A program made the position numbers and the translations under genes. DNA of 29,399 nt. It comes from Parvibacillus sp035426385. Lineage in GTDB: Bacteria > Bacteroidota > Bacteroidia > Chitinophagales > Saprospiraceae. Numbering within the stretch: the first letter of the stretch is position 1; every line of letters starts with the position of its first letter. Under the pieces are notes generated by a model. That model ran no database searches. It saw only the letters and a program-made list of their open reading frames with translations, and was not told the DNA's origin. Positions 1 to 7,314 of the stretch are shown piece after piece. The stretch is taken from the NCBI GenBank assembly GCA_035426385.1, contig DAOLZQ010000038.1, forward strand, positions 1 through 29,399, written 5' to 3'.

Positions 1-28
1 ACTCCCACCGCAAGGTGGGAGTTTTTTT
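1..28 (+). terminator. Intrinsic terminator of an upstream gene
   Basis: A perfect 9-bp GC-rich stem (ACTCCCACC, 1-9, with GGTGGGAGT, 14-22) closes a GCAA tetraloop and runs straight into a T-run. The T-run lies on the + strand only, so it ends a + strand transcript that begins before this window. Confidence 0.9.
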
Positions 29-93
29 ATGCCCTGAAGTCTGGCCTGCTTCAGATTATATTACCGTGAAACTGAATAATCTTTATATTTTTA

Positions 94-125
94 TTTCTCA
101 TATTAGATTATTCGATTTATATTTG
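94..125 (+). promoter_or_regulatory. Bacteroidota-type promoter for the leader of the HYR protein gene
   Basis: TATATTTG at 118-125 matches the Bacteroidota -7 consensus TAnnTTTG exactly. TTTC at 94-97 is a 3-of-4 match to the -33 TTTG box with a 20-nt spacer. Transcription would start near 130, giving a leader of about 130 nt before the ATG at 264. This is a consensus match only; no transcript data were available. Confidence 0.5.
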
Positions 126-196
126 TCAGCAGATAGAACTACAAAGTCTCTTAGTAAAAAATATTCCCTCCCAGGAACCGTATTTTAAATAATTGT

Positions 197-237
197 TGTG
201 AATATTGCCCAGCGGTAATATTCACATATTCTTTTTT
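197..237 (+). promoter_or_regulatory. Terminator-like hairpin in the leader of the HYR protein gene
   Basis: TGTGAATATTGCC (197-209) pairs with GGTAATATTCACA (214-226): 13 pairs including one G-T wobble, with a CAGC loop. Five bases later comes TTTTTT (232-237). The element sits between a predicted promoter and the start codon. It could be an attenuator, the 3' end of a ~105-nt small RNA, or, as DNA, a 10-bp perfect palindrome for a regulator. The sequence does not decide between these. Confidence 0.55.
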
Positions 238-263
238 AATTGCACCAATTTAAATCAGATCGT

Positions 264-3200
264 ATGAACAGTTCACTTTTACAAAAAATCTATTCTTTTA
301 TTAAACTGCCAATAGGCCAGGTATCGTTGATGCTGGTGCTTTTTATTGGGCTGAGCCAACCTGCCGGGGCATTCAACGGAGTTAAGAATCCGGACTATAA
401 TGGTATTGGCAATTTAGGACAATGCGTAACGTGCCCACCAGAGTGGATTACCGTGACTTGTAGTCAGTTAGATCCTTATTTAAACTATGGAGAGCCATAT
501 TTATCACAGGAATGTGCTCCAGGTTCTATGGTTTCAGGCCCTTACATTATTGATGACAGGATCGGTTGCGGTTCAGGTCAAATCACTAAGAAATGGCAAA
601 TTTGGACCTATTGGGGTGAATACACTTGTATTCAGCACATTATGGTCACCGGAGGCTGGGGTTATCCTCAGATCAACTGGCCACCGGATCTTATACTCTA
701 CGGATGTAGCGCAGGCTATCAGCCTACAGACCTCAATCCGCCGTATAATAAACCTTCTTGGTGGGCTCCTGATTGTTCCAATCTGATGTACACTTGGAGA
801 GATGAAGTTTACTATCCTGAAGATCACAGTGGTGTATGCTTGAAAATATTTAGAAGATGGAAAATTATTGACTGGTGCTGTTATAATGTTGATGATCCCA
901 ATTCAGGTTGTGTGTGGACACATACCCAGCTAATCAAGATTATGGACAATCAACCTCCTGTGATATCTTGCCCGCCCAGTATGACTGTGGATGCAGGTCC
1001 TAATTGTACAGGTAGTTATGTCCAGATCCCACCTGCTTCCGCTTACGACAATTGTGGTAATGTGACCATTTTCAATAATTCACCTTATGATGTGTATGGT
1101 GGCGCTGATGCCAGCGGGTATTATCCTCCAGGTACTACTACCGTTACCTTCACCGCAAAAGATATCTGTGGAAATACCTCTTCTTGCTGGATGACTATCA
1201 CTGTGAAAGATAAGAAGAAGCCTACTCCGGTAGTACATCACGGTCTTACCACCAATCTGATGTGTATGAGTCCTGAACCAATGATCGTCATTGACCCTAA
1301 ATGGTTTGATGCAGGATCATTTGATAATTGTACACCGAAAAATCAACTTCAGTTTTCAGTACAACCCAACCGATTTACATGTTCCGACAGAGGATACAAT
1401 GACATTTGGATTACTGTTACTGACAAATCAGGCAACAGTGAGACGGTCAAGACCTATGTTATAATAGGTGACCCTAATCAATGCTGTGGACCGGATACTT
1501 CCACACCTCCTACTATTGTCTGTCCTCCTGATATGACTTTCAACAGTGAAGGTCCCAACTGCACCGGTGGCTTCGTGACTATACCACCTGCTACTGCTAC
1601 CAGCACTTGCAATGGTCCAATCACTATTACCAATAATTCATATTATGCAGTAAATAGTGGAGCAAATGCCAGTGGAACTTACCCTGTAGGTACTACTGTG
1701 GTTACATTTACAGCGAAAGATTACTGTGGTAAAATAGCTAAATGTAATGTGAAGATAGTAGTGCGCGATGGTAAGAAACCAACACCTGTAGTATTTCACG
1801 GCTTGGCTGTATCACTTATGGAAGATACCATCAACGGTGGTGGAAGGATTACCTTGCTTCCTGAATGGTTTGATGCAGGTTCATTTGACAACTGTACTGC
1901 TAACAGAGACCTGCTCTTCAGCGTTTCTCCTAATTATTTCAATTGTGATAGCCTAGGAATACGGAACGTTTGGTTCACAGTCACTGATGAATCCGGCAAT
2001 ACAGAAATTGTACAGACTTATGTAGATATCCAGGATCCTAATGATTTCTGTAATACAAATTTCACTGCTGATGTGAGTGGTAATATCCTGACGGAAAATG
2101 GCGACCAGGTTTCATCTGTTGATTTACATGCCAACAGTGATTCTACCGATAGAATGAAAAATGTAGATGGATCATACTTATTGGATAGTCTTACAGGAAA
2201 TGTGAAGTATATCATCACACCGGAGAAAAAGGACAATGTCGTCAATGGTATTTCTACCAAAGACTTAATCATATTGAGACAACACATTTTGGGTAAATCC
2301 ACGATATACAGTCCATATAAACTGATTGCTGCTGATGTCAATGGAGACAAGGTGATCAATACTCAGGATTTAATTATTCTGAGGAAAATTGTGATGGGTA
2401 CTCTGGAGGAATTCCCTGAAGGTGTTTCCTGGAAATTTGTAGATATGAAGTATATCTTCGATCCGTTCGTTCCGGCATTGACCCAGAATTATCCTTCGTC
2501 TGTCACAATCAAGAGGCTGCGTGAGAATACAGATAATGTATCCTTTATAGCGGTTAAACTAGGTGACTTGAATAGTACAGTATTAGCCTCTGGTGTTCCA
2601 GGTCAATATAGTTCGCGTTCGGATGTTTCTACAAAGATGTATGCCATCAAAGAAGCAGCTGAGCAAGGAATTACCACAGTCAATATAAAACCAACTGCAT
2701 CACATAAAATGACGGGTCTGCAAATGGCGATCAGATTTAATCCGGCTGACTATCAATATCTTGGCTTGAACGAAAGAACATTGAAAGCTGATGGACTTGA
2801 ATTTACAGTCAATGCAGCTCAGGCAGATCGAGGAATATTGAAAATAAGCCTGGTATCTGATAATCCGGTGAGCGTAACTTCTTCAGATATTCTTTTTGGT
2901 TTGAATTTTAAGACATTGAGATCAAGAGAAGAAAGTGAAGTTATCACGCTCGATAATTATGCTATGCAGCCAGAATTGTATGAGACTGGTGATTTGACGT
3001 ATAATATTGAACTAGTCAATGAGAATGTACAGACCGACAATGGATTTGCATTATTTCAGAATAGACCCAATCCATTCCAGAAAACAACTGAGATCGGCTT
3101 TACACTACCTGAGACACAGATGGTAGAATTCAAAGTAGTTGATATTACCGGTCGGGTATTAATGACACAGAATAAGGAATATTCTATGGGTCTTCATACC

Positions 3201-3296
3201 ATAAGTCTGAATATGCCTCTGTCTTCTGGTGTGTATTTTTACACGCTTAAAGCAGGTAATAATATTGATACAAAACGAATGATTGTTATCGAGTAA
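264..3296 (+). CDS. Secreted HYR-repeat / dockerin / T9SS-sorted protein
   Basis: This is a large exported surface or extracellular protein of about 1010 residues. I chose the ATG at 264 over an in-frame TTG at 240 because it directly precedes a basic stretch and hydrophobic signal peptide ending near GAF. A cysteine- and tryptophan-rich N-terminal region (about 50-225) is followed by two copies of a ~180-residue unit, each made of a HYR domain (about 227-315 and 414-502) and a segment starting KKPTPVV. Next come dockerin-like repeats (about 660-710, with DVNGDKVINTQDLIILRK), a cohesin-like beta region (about 790-910), and a C-terminal T9SS type A sorting domain (about 928-1010, with NRPNPF and GVYFYTLKAG). 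HYR domains are beta-sandwiches linked to adhesion; the dockerin loop should bind calcium. The substrate or partner is unknown. The gene stands alone between two terminators. Confidence 0.85.
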   Translation: MNSSLLQKIYSFIKLPIGQVSLMLVLFIGLSQPAGAFNGVKNPDYNGIGNLGQCVTCPPEWITVTCSQLDPYLNYGEPYLSQECAPGSMVSGPYIIDDRIGCGSGQITKKWQIWTYWGEYTCIQHIMVTGGWGYPQINWPPDLILYGCSAGYQPTDLNPPYNKPSWWAPDCSNLMYTWRDEVYYPEDHSGVCLKIFRRWKIIDWCCYNVDDPNSGCVWTHTQLIKIMDNQPPVISCPPSMTVDAGPNCTGSYVQIPPASAYDNCGNVTIFNNSPYDVYGGADASGYYPPGTTTVTFTAKDICGNTSSCWMTITVKDKKKPTPVVHHGLTTNLMCMSPEPMIVIDPKWFDAGSFDNCTPKNQLQFSVQPNRFTCSDRGYNDIWITVTDKSGNSETVKTYVIIGDPNQCCGPDTSTPPTIVCPPDMTFNSEGPNCTGGFVTIPPATATSTCNGPITITNNSYYAVNSGANASGTYPVGTTVVTFTAKDYCGKIAKCNVKIVVRDGKKPTPVVFHGLAVSLMEDTINGGGRITLLPEWFDAGSFDNCTANRDLLFSVSPNYFNCDSLGIRNVWFTVTDESGNTEIVQTYVDIQDPNDFCNTNFTADVSGNILTENGDQVSSVDLHANSDSTDRMKNVDGSYLLDSLTGNVKYIITPEKKDNVVNGISTKDLIILRQHILGKSTIYSPYKLIAADVNGDKVINTQDLIILRKIVMGTLEEFPEGVSWKFVDMKYIFDPFVPALTQNYPSSVTIKRLRENTDNVSFIAVKLGDLNSTVLASGVPGQYSSRSDVSTKMYAIKEAAEQGITTVNIKPTASHKMTGLQMAIRFNPADYQYLGLNERTLKADGLEFTVNAAQADRGILKISLVSDNPVSVTSSDILFGLNFKTLRSREESEVITLDNYAMQPELYETGDLTYNIELVNENVQTDNGFALFQNRPNPFQKTTEIGFTLPETQMVEFKVVDITGRVLMTQNKEYSMGLHTISLNMPLSSGVYFYTLKAGNNIDTKRMIVIE

Positions 3297-3321
3297 AATT
3301 GAATTTTCAAAATAAGAATCA

Positions 3322-3356
3322 AGCCGGGCAGATACACATCTGTCCGGCTTTTTTTT
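3322..3356 (+). terminator. Intrinsic terminator after the HYR protein gene
   Basis: AGCCGGGCAGAT (3322-3333) pairs with ATCTGTCCGGCT (3338-3349), 12 bp with one wobble and an ACAC loop, followed by eight T residues. It begins 25 nt after the stop codon. Confidence 0.92.
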
Positions 3357-3391
3357 AAACTTTACATTGCAGTGAAATGTTAAACTAAACT

Positions 3392-3877
3392 ATGTTATTA
3401 AGACTATTGATATTTTGCACTATAAATCTGTTGCCTGTTTTTCTAACAGCGCAACAAGTAAAGGTGATAGATTTTAAATACCTCGAACCTTATCTTCAGC
3501 CGACTTCTGATACCATATTTGTGATTAACTTTTGGTCTACCTGGTGTAAGCCCTGTGTGGAGGAATTGCCTATTTTTGCCAGCGCTGAGACAGCTCTAAA
3601 AAGCGCTAAAGTGAAATTTATTATGGTAAGTATTGATTTCTCTAAGAATATAAATACTCAGCTAATTCCTTTCCTTAAAAAGAATAAGGTACCAGGTCAG
3701 GTATTATTGCTAAAAGATCTGGATTATGATAATTGGATAGGTAAAATAAATGAGTCCTGGGATGGAACAATACCTGCCACTGTAATCTCTACACAGAAAG
3801 AAAGGATATTTATAGGTCATGCAATTGCTGATCCAAATGAACTTTTAGGTCCGATTAAGTCTTTATTAGTTAATTAA
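3392..3877 (+). CDS. Exported TlpA-like thioredoxin-fold protein
   Basis: A 161-residue protein with an N-terminal hydrophobic signal peptide (about 1-20) and one thioredoxin domain. The redox motif WCKPC lies at 51-55 after a typical FWSTW strand, and the cis-proline is in the loop GTIPAT (Pro128). The family (TlpA/ResA-like) reduces or exchanges disulfides in the periplasm, often for cytochrome maturation or for folding of exported proteins; the client here is not evident. Thirteen nucleotides separate it from the next thioredoxin-fold gene, so the two are probably co-transcribed. The many cysteines of the neighbouring HYR protein would be a possible client, but that is inference. Confidence 0.85.
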   Translation: MLLRLLIFCTINLLPVFLTAQQVKVIDFKYLEPYLQPTSDTIFVINFWSTWCKPCVEELPIFASAETALKSAKVKFIMVSIDFSKNINTQLIPFLKKNKVPGQVLLLKDLDYDNWIGKINESWDGTIPATVISTQKERIFIGHAIADPNELLGPIKSLLVN

Positions 3878-3890
3878 AATTCAATGCTTT

Positions 3891-4499
3891 ATGAAGATTG
3901 CATCTGTTGTTATGGTTATTGCAGCTACAATTGGAACACTATTTTATAATCTATCGGGTGGCAGTTCCGGATATGCTGTAGGAGATGTTGCTACTAATTT
4001 TAGTCTGAAGAACGTAGATGGAAAAATGGTTTCTCTTTCTGATTATCCCGCTGCTAAGGGTTATATAGTGATATTTACATGTAATCATTGTCCATTTTCA
4101 GTAGCTTATGAAGATAGGATAGAAGCATTGCATCAGAGATTTGCCTCTCAGGGATATCCGGTCATAGCAATAAGTCCAAGTGATCCTAAAGTAGAGCCGG
4201 AGGATAGCTTTGGTAAAATGGTTATTCGAGCAAAAGAAAAAGGATTTACTTTTCCATATCTCATCGATGATGGTCAGAAAGTTTATCCACAATATGGCGC
4301 CACCAAGACGCCTCACGTTTATGTTCTGGATGCTGCTCGCAAGGTACAGTATATAGGCAGTATAGATGATAATGTATATGAGCCGGAAAAAGTACAGGTG
4401 AGATATGTGGAGGACGCTATTGCTTCCTTACAGGCGGGGAATCCCATCAGAGTGACTATGACGAAGGCAATCGGGTGTTCCATCAAGCCAGGTAAATAG
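3891..4499 (+). CDS. Peroxiredoxin-like (AhpC/TSA, PRX-like1) thioredoxin-family protein
   Basis: A 202-residue protein with an N-terminal hydrophobic segment (about 4-22) that would export or anchor it, then a redoxin domain. The active-site region reads FTCNHCPFSVAYEDR (Cys64 and Cys67), typical of the PRX-like1 branch. The C-terminal AIGCSIK (Cys196) is also a family feature and may act as a resolving cysteine. Members are thought to be thiol peroxidases or thiol-disulfide reductases; the exact activity is not established by sequence. It forms a short operon with the preceding TlpA-like gene. It converges on nadD, leaving 42 nt with no visible hairpin terminator. Confidence 0.85.
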   Translation: MKIASVVMVIAATIGTLFYNLSGGSSGYAVGDVATNFSLKNVDGKMVSLSDYPAAKGYIVIFTCNHCPFSVAYEDRIEALHQRFASQGYPVIAISPSDPKVEPEDSFGKMVIRAKEKGFTFPYLIDDGQKVYPQYGATKTPHVYVLDAARKVQYIGSIDDNVYEPEKVQVRYVEDAIASLQAGNPIRVTMTKAIGCSIKPGK

Positions 4500-4541
4500 T
4501 TTCTTCATAGCCGGAAGGCATATATAAACACTTTAATTAGT

Positions 4542-5120
4542 TTAGGAATACAACCTTGATTGGTCTATGTATTCAAATACAGCATCAGGTACCAGGTACT
4601 GAATTGACTTTTTATCCTTTATTTGTTTCCTTATGTAAGTTGAGCTGATGTCAAGGAGTGGCCCAGGCACTACGTTTACCATTTTGTATTCAGAGTAGTC
4701 CTTAGCTTCGAAGCCCGGCCGGGCATAGATATAGATTCCATATTTCTTTAATAGCAGTTCACCATTCTTCCATTTATGGATACCGAGGAGATTATCGCTA
4801 CCCATGATGAGATAGAATTCCTTCTCTGGATATTTTTCATGCAGATATGCCAGTGTGTCAATCGTGTATGAAGGCTGGGGTAATGTGAACTCAATATCAC
4901 TTGCCGATAGACGAATATTATCCCCTATGGCGAGTCGGACTAAATGCAGCCGATCCCGCTCACGAGCCAGTGTCTTTTTATCTTTAAATGGATTTTGAGG
5001 CGATACTACCATCCATACCTGATCCAGATCAGTATGTAGAGCAATGTTATTGGCGATAATCATGTGTCCGATATGAACCGGATTGAATGAACCAAAAAAT
5101 AAACCAATTTTGTTATTCAT
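4542..5120 (-). CDS. nadD: Nicotinate-nucleotide adenylyltransferase
   Basis: Transfers AMP from ATP to nicotinate mononucleotide, giving deamido-NAD in NAD biosynthesis. The 192-residue length fits the family. The nucleotidyltransferase motif GSFNPVHIGHM (10-20) carries the HxGH signature, MGSDN lies at 106-110, and the C-terminal ATP-binding motif ISSTYIR at 158-164. Its ATG overlaps the last 8 nt of dnaN (ATGAATAA), so translation is probably coupled. It is the last gene of the long minus-strand run. A cytosolic enzyme; it supplies the NAD from which the NADP used by zwf and gnd is made, although this link is inference from position. Confidence 0.95.
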   Translation of the reverse strand: MNNKIGLFFGSFNPVHIGHMIIANNIALHTDLDQVWMVVSPQNPFKDKKTLARERDRLHLVRLAIGDNIRLSASDIEFTLPQPSYTIDTLAYLHEKYPEKEFYLIMGSDNLLGIHKWKNGELLLKKYGIYIYARPGFEAKDYSEYKMVNVVPGPLLDISSTYIRKQIKDKKSIQYLVPDAVFEYIDQSRLYS

Positions 5121-6240
5121 CGTACGGCCGCCATTTCATTACCGGCATCACGATCATAAGTATCTGCTCGCCGACTTCATCTTCCTTTGGCAGCAGTAGA
5201 GCTGCCTTGCCCGGCTGAGATACTAGAAACTTAACTTCTTCTGAACTCAGATTGCTCATTGACTCTATGAGATACTTAGCATTATAGCAGAGTTCGAGGC
5301 GTTCGCCTTGATATTGGCAAGGAATAGTTTCCTTTGCCTCATTTGAGAATTCCACATCCAGAGTATCCATGGAGAGTTCGTCATCAGCGATATTAACATT
5401 GGTCTGGAAAGTGGTCTTGTTACCATACACCACTAGTCTGCGTAGTGCATGTAGCATCGACTGACGATCAACAATAATTTCTTTATCATTATTTACCGGT
5501 ATGACTGAATTGTAATTGGGAAAAACCAAACTGATTAGTTTGCAGGTTATTTCAAAGTCGAGATATCTGAAGCGAACTTGGTTCTTGGAGTACTGAATGG
5601 TGATCGTTTGTTCACCACCTGACATAGCCTTCAGAATACTGACCAGTTTCTTAGGGAGTATCATCGAATGCTCTTGTGATTCATGTACACCATACAAGGT
5701 GTATTTAACCAGTTTGTGTGAATTGGTGGCAACAAATTCAATTAGATCAGGCTTAATTGCCATATTAATACCCAACATATTCGTCTTCATCTCATCTGTA
5801 GAAGTCGCGAATGAGCAGGTATTTAGCGCCTTGATCAGTTTAGAAGAAGAAACATCGAGTTGATTATCTTCGTGAAATTCGGGTAACTGAGGATAGTCAT
5901 CAGTGCTATTGCTGCTGGTTTTATAGAATCCGGTAGAAGATTTTATTTCCAGTACTAGTTTTTCTTCATCAAAATTTATCTCAATTGGTTGTTCGGGTAA
6001 TTCACGCAGCGTAACTAACAGTGGTTCGGCGGGTATGGCAAATTTTCCATCTTGTGATGAAATCACAGTCATGCTACCTCGAATAGTAAAATCCAAATCA
6101 CTGGCAGTAACCGAGAGCTGGTCACCCTCTACCTCAAACAAGAAATCTTTTAAGATGACCATTACAGCCTTCGAGGGAATCACAGAGGCACAAACACTTA
6201 CCAACTTTAGTAATTCACCGGATGAAACTTTAATATTCAT
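5113..6240 (-). CDS. dnaN: DNA polymerase III beta sliding clamp
   Basis: The ring-shaped processivity clamp that tethers the replicative polymerase to DNA. At 375 residues it has the usual length for three clamp folds. The N-terminus (MNIKVSSGELLKLV then SASVIPSKAV-like text and LKDFLFEV) and the C-terminal LLLPKEDE...MIVMPV segment are diagnostic. No dnaA or recF lies beside it, so this is not the classic origin cluster; in Bacteroidota dnaN is often separate. An 88-nt spacer to the upstream sugar kinase gene contains a -7-like box and an inverted repeat, suggesting its own promoter within the run. It overlaps nadD by 8 nt. Confidence 0.96.
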   Translation of the reverse strand: MNIKVSSGELLKLVSVCASVIPSKAVMVILKDFLFEVEGDQLSVTASDLDFTIRGSMTVISSQDGKFAIPAEPLLVTLRELPEQPIEINFDEEKLVLEIKSSTGFYKTSSNSTDDYPQLPEFHEDNQLDVSSSKLIKALNTCSFATSTDEMKTNMLGINMAIKPDLIEFVATNSHKLVKYTLYGVHESQEHSMILPKKLVSILKAMSGGEQTITIQYSKNQVRFRYLDFEITCKLISLVFPNYNSVIPVNNDKEIIVDRQSMLHALRRLVVYGNKTTFQTNVNIADDELSMDTLDVEFSNEAKETIPCQYQGERLELCYNAKYLIESMSNLSSEEVKFLVSQPGKAALLLPKEDEVGEQILMIVMPVMKWRPYDE

Positions 6241-6278
6241 AGTATGTCGATATACAATTTTTGGAAATAAACTAAGCC

Positions 6279-6317
6279 CAAAGATACACTCTATGCGCTA
6301 CAATTAGGTCATAGCGC
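6279..6317 (-). promoter_or_regulatory. dnaN: Putative dnaN promoter -7 box with adjacent inverted repeat
   Basis: Reading the minus strand, TATCTTTG (6286-6279) matches TAnnTTTG and would start transcription about 30 nt before the dnaN ATG. Just upstream, GCGCTA and TAGCGC (6295-6300 and 6312-6317) form a 6-bp inverted repeat around an 11-nt spacer. There is no good TTTG at the usual -33 distance. The repeat could be an operator or a weak end signal for the preceding gene (it has no T-run). Confidence 0.35.
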
Positions 6318-6328
6318 CATTTAATTTC

Positions 6329-7291
6329 TCAATCCTGATCCCAGACCAATGCACTGGCACCGAGTATGGCTGCGTCAGAATCAAATAGTTTGCTTGGTAT
6401 AATTTTAATCTTGTTTTTATAAATCGGAATTAAATTATTTTCAAAAGCTTGAATGGTAGGAGTGAAGATAAGATCTCCTGCTTTGATCAGGCCGCCAAAC
6501 AATATTATGGCCTCAGGTGAAGAAAACATCGCAAAATTTGCAAGTGCTCGACCTAGAATCTTTCCTGTATAATTGTACACTTCTTTAGAAATAACGTCAT
6601 TTTTCATGGCGCATTCATATACGACTCTACTGGTGATTTCTTCTTCCTTATAATCTCGAAGTAAACTCGTACTGTCGGGTCTTGCCAACAATATTTCTTT
6701 AGCAGTCATTGCTACTCCTGTAGCACTAGCATACATTTCCAGACTACCATGCAGTCCTGTGCCGGGATGATATCTGCCATCGGGTATGATAATCGTATGA
6801 CCCAGTTCGCCGGCAAAGCCATCATGACCGTACACCATCTTTCCATTGCATACTATTCCGCTCCCTACGCCAGTGCCAAGTGTGATCAGGATAAAATCTT
6901 TCATGCCTTTGGCTACTCCATAGATCATCTCACCTATAGCTGCTGCATTTGCATCATTGGTCAGAAAGGTCGGTAGGCTAAATTTCTCCCTGATCATAGC
7001 CGCCATGGGAATGATGCCCTTCCATTCCAAATTGGGTGCATGCTCTATGGTCCCTTTATAGTAATTACCATTTGGCGCTCCTATACCGATACCTTTGATC
7101 ATGTCAATGCCGCCTGCAAACTCAATGGAGGGCAACACAGCGAGGTATAGTTCATCGATAAAGGTGTCTACTTCAGGATGATTTTTAGTTTTGATCGAAC
7201 CACGCTGAAGCACCTCCCCTGAACTATTGACTATGCCGAATTTGGTATTGGTTCCTCCAATATCAATGCCTATTACGAGATTATTTTCCAT
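6329..7291 (-). CDS. ROK-family sugar kinase, probable glucokinase
   Basis: A 320-residue cytosolic ROK kinase, probably making glucose-6-phosphate from glucose and ATP. The phosphate-1 motif DIGGTNTK is at 10-17, the catalytic aspartate is Asp113 in NDANAAAIGE, the phosphate-2 motif LGTGVGSGIV is at 138-147, and GELGH is at 161-165. It lies 23 nt after a sugar transporter and in one run with zwf, pgl and gnd, which supports glucose as substrate. Oddity: the usual ROK zinc motif CxCGxxGCxE is replaced by PGTGLHGSLE (176-185), so all three zinc cysteines are gone while the histidine of GELGH remains. N-acetylhexosamine or mannose kinase activity cannot be excluded. Confidence 0.88.
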   Translation of the reverse strand: MENNLVIGIDIGGTNTKFGIVNSSGEVLQRGSIKTKNHPEVDTFIDELYLAVLPSIEFAGGIDMIKGIGIGAPNGNYYKGTIEHAPNLEWKGIIPMAAMIREKFSLPTFLTNDANAAAIGEMIYGVAKGMKDFILITLGTGVGSGIVCNGKMVYGHDGFAGELGHTIIIPDGRYHPGTGLHGSLEMYASATGVAMTAKEILLARPDSTSLLRDYKEEEITSRVVYECAMKNDVISKEVYNYTGKILGRALANFAMFSSPEAIILFGGLIKAGDLIFTPTIQAFENNLIPIYKNKIKIIPSKLFDSDAAILGASALVWDQD

Positions 7292-7314
7292 ATACAGAAG
7301 AATAAAAGCAATCT

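Noticed and set aside
197..226. TGTGA-containing palindrome as a CRP-type site
   Set aside because: The arms and spacing do not fit the usual TGTGA-N6-TCACA form (spacing is far larger), and the T-run makes a terminator-like RNA hairpin a better reading.
951..2045. Repeated sequence resembling a repeat array
   Set aside because: The repetition is at protein level (duplicated HYR units) and has no regular short repeats or spacers, so it is not a CRISPR array.
4283..4291. A perfect DnaA-box sequence TTATCCACA near dnaN, suggesting an origin of replication
   Set aside because: It is a single box inside the peroxiredoxin-like coding sequence, with no cluster of boxes, no AT-rich unwinding region and no dnaA nearby.
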